Source: Panorpa germanica (taxonomy: Eukaryota > Arthropoda > Insecta > Mecoptera > Panorpidae). From it: 64,000 nt of DNA. The notes below the pieces were generated by a model. The model was given only the letters and a program-made list of their open reading frames with translations. It had not been told where the DNA came from and ran no database searches. Below are positions 58,102 through 64,000 of this stretch, one piece after another. The stretch spans positions 12,462,001 through 12,526,000 of the forward strand of contig OY783221.1 in the NCBI GenBank assembly GCA_963678705.1, given 5' to 3'. The position numbers and the translations under genes were made by a program. The first letter of the stretch is position 1. Each line of letters opens with the position of its first letter.

Positions 58102-58990
58102 TTTATCAATTTTAAGTTTTTTGAACTTTTTTATTTTAGATTTTTAATAAAACGCTTTTTGTAGCTACTTTTATTAATATTTTTATTAAATATGTATTCA
58201 TTCTTTTTGTTATTATATTCTATTTGTTATTATAGCTTGAAAGTTTTCAAATAGAGTGAACTCGCTTAATATAATTAAAGTTTGTTTAATTCATAAAACA
58301 TTGTTTACTTTATTTAACTATTCACTTTGTTTTTTATGATTTTTTTAAAGATATTTCTAAAACAATGAATTCATATTATATACGGGATATACAATTTTTC
58401 GGGATAGAATATATATATATTATTATATATAGATATATATTATTTGAATCAGAGGGGGGAGGTCCTATGGCACATTGGCATGACTAACCATTTATTTTTG
58501 TTATTACAATCATATTAATTTTACATTACCAACAATTATTGCATTGCAATATTGATAACTGAGTATTATTAATTATTTATATCTTCTATTTTATTTACGC
58601 GGTAATTATATTGTAGAGTAAAAAGAAAGAGACAAAAATGAATGATAATGTTTCTGTATCATTTTTATTTGCCGCAATGTACTTCATAAACAATTTTATT
58701 GCACAATAGTGATAACAAGACTATTTCCACCTACTATTTTAATTTGAAATTTTAGTTTTAATGTTACATTTTTAACCTCAAATTATATATGCTAAGTTTA
58801 GATTTTCAGTGGTTTAGTTTTTAATTTTAATTTTGTATGTACTTTAATTTGTGAGAAATCCTACCGTAAAGAAAGACCTCAACTTACAATCAGTCAGAAA
58901 CGTCATACCAAAACTATCAGAAACGGATTTCATCCAGATTTATGTACTTGCCCGCAGTTTGCTGTACACCCAAAAATATAACTAATTGAA
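58102..58990. other. 5' flank of the GPCR coding region
   Basis: AT-rich sequence with a short TA repeat near 58410-58440. The transcription start, 5' UTR exons and core promoter cannot be located by eye. Confidence 0.4.
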
Positions 58991-58991
58991 A

Positions 58992-59255
58992 ATACAGAGG
59001 CAGATTAAAACAGTCGAGCTTTGAAGAGCTTTTTTATATGAAACTCGACTCATGACTTAAGCTAATTCAAATAAGAAAATATTTCTAATAAATAGAATTT
59101 AAAGAAAGAGAAAACTAACACTGAGTTTGCATTTGCTCATCGTAACTGAATAGATTGTAATAAATTTGTAAAATGATGTAGTTCATAGCACAGTGGCAGA
59201 TTGAGACAGCTCGAGCTTTGAAGAGCTTTTTGGTATGACACTTCATTCAGTAACC
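58992..59255. repeat. two direct copies of a ~60 bp segment
   Basis: CAGAGGCAGATTAAAACAGT (58997) and CAGTGGCAGATTGAGACAGC (59190) both continue CGAGCTTTGAAGAGCTTTTT. The copies are about 195 bp apart. The second adjoins the family R repeat. Confidence 0.75.
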
Positions 59256-59274
59256 CTACAAACAATTTTGATCC

Positions 59275-59605
59275 AAAGCGTTTAAAATTCCAATACGATA
59301 TCTCGACTACAACTCGACCTAGTATAGGAATCGACATTTGGACGATATAGAGTGACTTATGAACAACAACAAAAATGAGTATCCGTTTCGAAAGCATTTT
59401 GGATCAAAAACGTAGGCGAAAGTTTCAGACGTAAAAATTCTTTACCCTACCCCATAAACTTAAACTTTAAAATACGAAATTTCTTTTCCTGAACGTACCC
59501 ATATATATATCCTACCTGTTGCTTAGAACGTGCTTCGAAAAATCTTACTCAAATTGTAATCAGGCTGCTTGACATTACTACGATACGAAAAAATGTTTGT
59601 AGAGA
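59275..59605 (-). repeat. dispersed repeat (family R), copy 2
   Basis: Reverse-complement match to 42565-42870 (see there). The 86-codon minus frame at 59137-59397 runs across it and the 60 bp repeat, and is not a recognisable protein. Confidence 0.75.
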
Positions 59606-60560
59606 AGTCGGAAACTATTTGTAATTGTAATTAAAACTATAACATGCAGAACTATTCGTGCGACTAAAATAAAAGCAAAACTAAAACATTAGGTGCGAAT
59701 GATACCTTATATTTCAATATAAATAATGAAATATTTTTCAATGAATTATTTCGTTTCTGGCATTTAAACTAATATGTGCTATTGATTCAACAATCTGTGT
59801 GCATTATTAGTTTTAAATGGAGTTCAATCGTTACAATTAATACTAGCAAAATATGCCCGGCTTTACTAGAATTTTATTCATTATTTCTTTTTAATTAAAT
59901 TCATTTTTTTTTTTATTAATTAGCGAAAATAAATTTTCTAGTGAAACTATATTTTAATAGCATATTGTTCGTTACATAAATTTTCAATTTATTATGCATA
60001 ATTAGCTATTTATACATATACATATATATACACGGCTACATGTATTTAGGTCCCTCCGATGCCGGTGTATTTGATTATTGACAGGATATGGAGCGTGGCG
60101 AAATTTAAGGTTTGAGATATTATTGTAATATAATATACCTATAGTCAGGGATGTGCACAAATGCTTTTCAAAAACATTTAAATATAAAATACAAATACCT
60201 CGTTATTTTTCTATTTCAAATACAAAATAAAAAATAAATTTCATGTTAGTATTTTAATAGAAAATACGTATTTTAAAAATACTTTTGAGAAAATAGAATA
60301 CTTTTTATGTTACTAATATGTTGTTCAAACATGGCTTTTGCAATTGCAAAAAAAAGTGTTGAGGAGTTTTTCTGGAGCAGGTGGGAGTAAAGTTTAAATC
60401 GTTTCCAGAGTATTATCTATCAATTTCCAACCCCAGTCTTCTGGGTTCAGTTGATTGCCTAGCCATGTTTGAACTTGATAGTATACTCGATACAAGTGTT
60501 GAATAGTCTTAAATTATCCTAAAATTGTCATGACAGTTAGTGGAGTAAGCCTACAGGTGA
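59606..60560. other. noncoding, no gene seen
   Basis: AT-rich noncoding sequence. AAATACAAAATA-type text recurs near 60180-60300 and again near 60990-61040, bracketing the block below, perhaps as ends of one repeat. Confidence 0.4.
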
Positions 60561-60985
60561 AACCACGGTAAAAAAAATGCGCCGAGTACACTACCTCACA
60601 GGTGGCGTGGAAATGTATACATATCATGCATCTGAGAATCGCGACTCTTAGAATCGCGACTCTTAGAATCGCGATATCTCAGGAATGGTAACTCTTAGGA
60701 AAAAAATCATAAGGACCATTTTTGTGGAGAATTTTAAGATCTACAACTTTGGTTTGAGGTTTTTTTTTATCCAAAAAACCTCAAATTTTGACCTTTGACC
60801 CCGAATAACTTTTGAAGCACACATAGAATCAATGGGGATTTTTAAAACTTTATTTGTAATGATAAACCACAGCTCTCCACCAATATTTGGCTCTCCGGCA
60901 TTTTTCGTTATTTCAAATGTCTATCTTAACCGGGCTAATTGGTTTGTAAAAGTTTTCAAATAAAATATAAAATTCTATACTCTCA
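60561..60985. repeat. noncoding block with 16 bp tandem repeats
   Basis: GAATCGCGACTCTTA occurs about three times in tandem (60635-60675), followed by GC-richer noncoding text (ACAACTTTGGTTTGAGGTTT, TTTGACCTTTGACCCCGAAT). Its composition differs from its surroundings and suggests a transposon body. No ORF. Confidence 0.45.
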
Positions 60986-62204
60986 AAAGATATTTAAATA
61001 CAAAATAGAAAATAAGTATTTACTATTTTGTATTTGCATTTTGAAAAACGCACATATCTGCCTGTGGTATTATCGATATTAATAAAGTAAATTATGAACG
61101 AACGAAAAAAATACATAAATACTATGTTAAATTTCGGTAAATAACATAATACAATCTTAGGTAAAAAATATTACGGTAAATATTGCCATTTATGTTCTGT
61201 ATTTGCTAGTGATATTTTATTAAAACATTAATGTTTTTTTTTGGTAAAGGTTATACCTTTTGTGAAGCAAAATTTCCGTTCAAAAATCAGTTCCACTTGT
61301 TTATATAATTTAATTAATTATGTTGGCTACGGCTCTTTTTTATTGGATATTTATGCAAAAATGTAGTGGTACTTTAAAATGTTTGTTTGATTTAAAAAAA
61401 TATTTGTCCGATTTGCAGATCCTATTAAATTATTTCTTAGTTGTTTTTTAAGAGAAAAACACTATTTTGTTGGTAAAAAAAATATGAATAGTATAAAAAA
61501 TTCCTTCGCTCAAGACCTACTTTTTGATCAGTGAAGTGGTTTTTGAAATATCATAGTCACCGATTTTGAAAAGGTCATAGAGAGAAAAACATGTTTAACT
61601 TTGCTCCGACTTGATACGGTCATAACTCTTCAATTTTAAACGAATCGACTGAAAATTTCTAGAGAATATTTTTGTAACATTATATTTTTCCGCCGAAAAC
61701 TAAAAATCGTTTTCTTTTATTTTACACAAGTATATTGCTCAGCAAAATGAACATGTCTTATAAACACGGCGTGATTTACAGCACTTATTAAACTTAATTG
61801 AATTTCTAGTTCCGATTATAGTTCCACAAAATAACTACTTCCGGTTCCGCTAAGCTTCAATAATTAGTTTGAAATAGTTTGTACTTATTTTTAAAAGTTT
61901 TTAATTCTATAGAATTACATCTAAGATTTGTTCAATAAGAGTTATTGATCGATAAGCTGCAAGTTAACTTAAAAGCTTTTATTTGTAATGACAATAAAAG
62001 TACTTATAAGTTTTTTAAAAACATTTTATCTTTCAAAACTTCGGTAAAAATATTATTTTTATGAATTTAACAAATTGTGTCATAAATTAATCAGATTTGA
62101 AATGCAATTGTTTTCGATTATTTGTTTCCCGGGCTCAGCATAGGTTATACAGCTGAGCTTTAAATTTTCTATTCATTTATTACTTTTTCAATTTTTTTAA
62201 ATTT
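60986..62204. other. noncoding, no gene seen
   Basis: AT-rich noncoding sequence. No recognisable feature. Confidence 0.4.
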
Positions 62205-62270
62205 AATTTATTTAACGTTAACTTATTCCCGATGCTGAGTTCTATCACTGACGACTTCTTACGACGAAAA
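62205..62270 (-). mobile_element. SINE 3' end fragment
   Basis: Matches the last ~65 bp of the SINE at 45277-45552 (TTTAACGTTAACTTATTCCC then GATGCTGAGTTCTATCAC). Confidence 0.65.
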
Positions 62271-63480
62271 TATTCACGTTCACGTTTACCGTCTCGTCTT
62301 TATTAACGGTTCAATCTGCAGTAGTTTAGTTAAATTTATTTTAACTAAGATATAAAAATTGCTAGATGTCTTATAAACTAGTTGTAGTGTGAAATAAAAA
62401 AATAATGAGGCAGCTTTTCACTTTCATTGTTTATTTGGAAAATTAGTCGCATCGCAAAATATTCTATCACTAGAGTAGGCCTTAATTTTTGAAATCTGAA
62501 ACCAAGACCCACACAAATCACTCAAGTTTTTGGTATGAGCAAAATAATTAATCGTCATGGCATGACATTTTTATATATATAGTTTAATTTCATATGTTTA
62601 TTAATGTTTGTTCGGCCCGTCGCAAAACGATATTTCTTATTTTTAAATTTTGTTTAAATGTAGTGGAATAATTCGTAATTTCATATTTAAATATTTGACT
62701 TAAATATAATTCTTAACAAAGTGTAAATTTCAATTGTTTTTTAATTGCCTACGTCAATTTACAAGCTATCAACCGACATCTTCAAAAACATAATTTTGGA
62801 TGTTTTAATCGATTTATAAAACAGGTACCTAAACTAGCTTAATTAATTAGCCAAATTACGAAATTCAAATTTATACCACAATTTTACCACTGCTAAAAAC
62901 TGCCCCCGTGCTTCTAAATCAAATTTTAATTTTGTTTCTATTATTAGATATTTCATTATCACATAATTCTAAATTTCAACTTTCTGCAAAGTTTCGTACT
63001 TTTTCCCCAATATAGCGAATTTTCCCCAATATAATCAATAGCGAAATGCAAATTACTTATTCAAAGTCATGTGTATGAATTTTATTCCAGTTTTTCAAAA
63101 ATTAATATTTTTTTATCCATATTATCACAACAAATTTAAATGAAAAACAAAATAATAAATTTCCCGACGCGTTTTAATACATTTTATTTTGTGATAGTTA
63201 AAGAACTGTTCATCTACTTACGAGCAAAATTATATTTTAATCCATAGACTACGTCGCAACAAGAAACGTAATTTAGGTCATTAATTTAAATATTTTCATA
63301 TTTTTATGTATGCACTTTTTCAATAAGTACCATTAGTTATTTAGAGCGCACTTTGAACTACTAATAACTATTTAATTAATTACTTCACAAACTACTGACA
63401 TAAAGGATATTTTTAATAAACTAATTTAGCACATATAATATCAAAGCTTGTTGAAAGTTGAGCTTTACAAGTTATGAACT
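62271..63480. other. noncoding, no gene seen
   Basis: AT-rich noncoding sequence. 62900-63010 contains AATTTCAACTTTCT and CCCCC text reminiscent of repeat family N, but too little to call it. Confidence 0.4.
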
Positions 63481-63730
63481 CGCGAGCTTTCGCAATATTC
63501 GTTCACGATAATCAACAGTATCATGTAACGCCATAGAAGAAGGATCTGCAGCTGTTATCGGAGCAGCACTGACGCTCGGCATCGGGATGTGTGTAGTCCC
63601 AGCGTTGCGACGCTTCTTCGCGCCGTGGTAAAAGCGTTTGGTTTGCTACAAGAGTGGGAGACGAAGACAAAGCTGAAAGCTCTAGTTGTTCAGGATATCG
63701 TAGTGTGATGTATTTAAATTACGGTCACTG
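63481..63730. other. GC-rich segment, possible exon
   Basis: About 250 bp with much higher GC and many CpGs than its surroundings. Two overlapping plus-strand frames are open for 36-60 codons. One contains AIEEGSAAVIGAALTLGIGM and ends at FFAPW plus stop. The other contains VATLLRAVVKAFGLLQEW and ends at a later stop. Neither is a family I recognise, and no convincing splice sites fix the frame. It could be an exon of a neighbouring gene, a 5' UTR exon of the GPCR on the other strand, or a promoter. Confidence 0.3.
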
Positions 63731-64000
63731 TACGAAATTCTTGTAGAGTATATTGTTTGTATTAAATTATGTAAATTTATTTCAATCTGAAGATTACTCT
63801 ATGTTTTAAACTGTGTGTCCAAATCATAACCCTAATACTCGTACAATGTAAATTGAATTTAAATGACCCTGTCATTGGGTTAGGGGTAGCGTCACTTGCG
63901 GGTTGCGAGCCTGCGTCTATTTAAACAGTAAAATAAACAAGTTTGAACTATATTTGATTTTGTTTGTGGTTATAATATGTGTTTATATGTCGCTTTATTT
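63731..64000. other. noncoding, no gene seen
   Basis: AT-rich flank with an AATAAA-like sequence near 63930. It cannot be tied to a transcript. Confidence 0.35.

Overview
The window reads as AT-rich, repeat-laden insect nuclear DNA. The evidence is a split peptide-hormone GPCR gene with GT-AG introns and a >17 kb intron, several Tc1/mariner relics, tRNA-derived SINEs, TTAA-flanked piggyBac-like MITEs and several non-LTR retrotransposon (LINE) families. The order is not decided by the sequence. There are no operons, CRISPR arrays or bacterial features.

The only host gene I can support is a class A GPCR on the minus strand. Its first coding exon is at 57820-58101 (N-terminus, TM1, TM2) and the second is at 40261-40488 (TM3, DRY motif, TM4). 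Both junctions have clean splice sites, the first intron is phase 0, and the two exons join in frame to give 170 residues. The sequence belongs to the GnRH/AKH/corazonin/ACP receptor superfamily, and an ACP (AKH/corazonin-related peptide) receptor is my best guess. Exons for TM5-TM7 and the C-tail were not found between 1 and 40260 and probably lie beyond the left edge. Most of the window is therefore intron 1 (40489-57819), intron 2 or later (below 40261) and 5' flank (above 58101).

Layout. 1-9.7 kb: LINE fragments, a TTAA MITE and a transposase-derived repeat. 9.7-11.2 kb: a composite SINE running into a 517 bp tandem duplication. 14-17 kb: a LINE fragment split by an internally deleted mariner, plus the 3' end of a second LINE. 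18-24 kb: noncoding repeats, nested MITEs, a second copy of the transposase-derived repeat and a mariner C-terminus. 26-27 kb: a decayed reverse transcriptase with YADN in place of YADD. 28.8-33.5 kb: a MITE, a small broken BED-like zinc-finger ORF and an RNase H LINE fragment. 34.1-38.1 kb: a 5'-truncated LINE with a long open reverse transcriptase frame, inside a (TA)n tract bracketed by ~80 bp inverted arms, next to a foldback element. 40-58 kb: the GPCR exons and their TE-filled intron. 58-64 kb: 5' flank with further repeats and an unexplained GC-rich segment at 63.5-63.7 kb.

No set of genes here works together as a pathway. The main interest is the layered transposon history, a possible hammerhead-like motif in the 517 bp duplication, the LINE in a TA tract, and one small frame-broken ORF. 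I found no convincing new biological system. All family assignments come from reading motifs by eye, without database searches.
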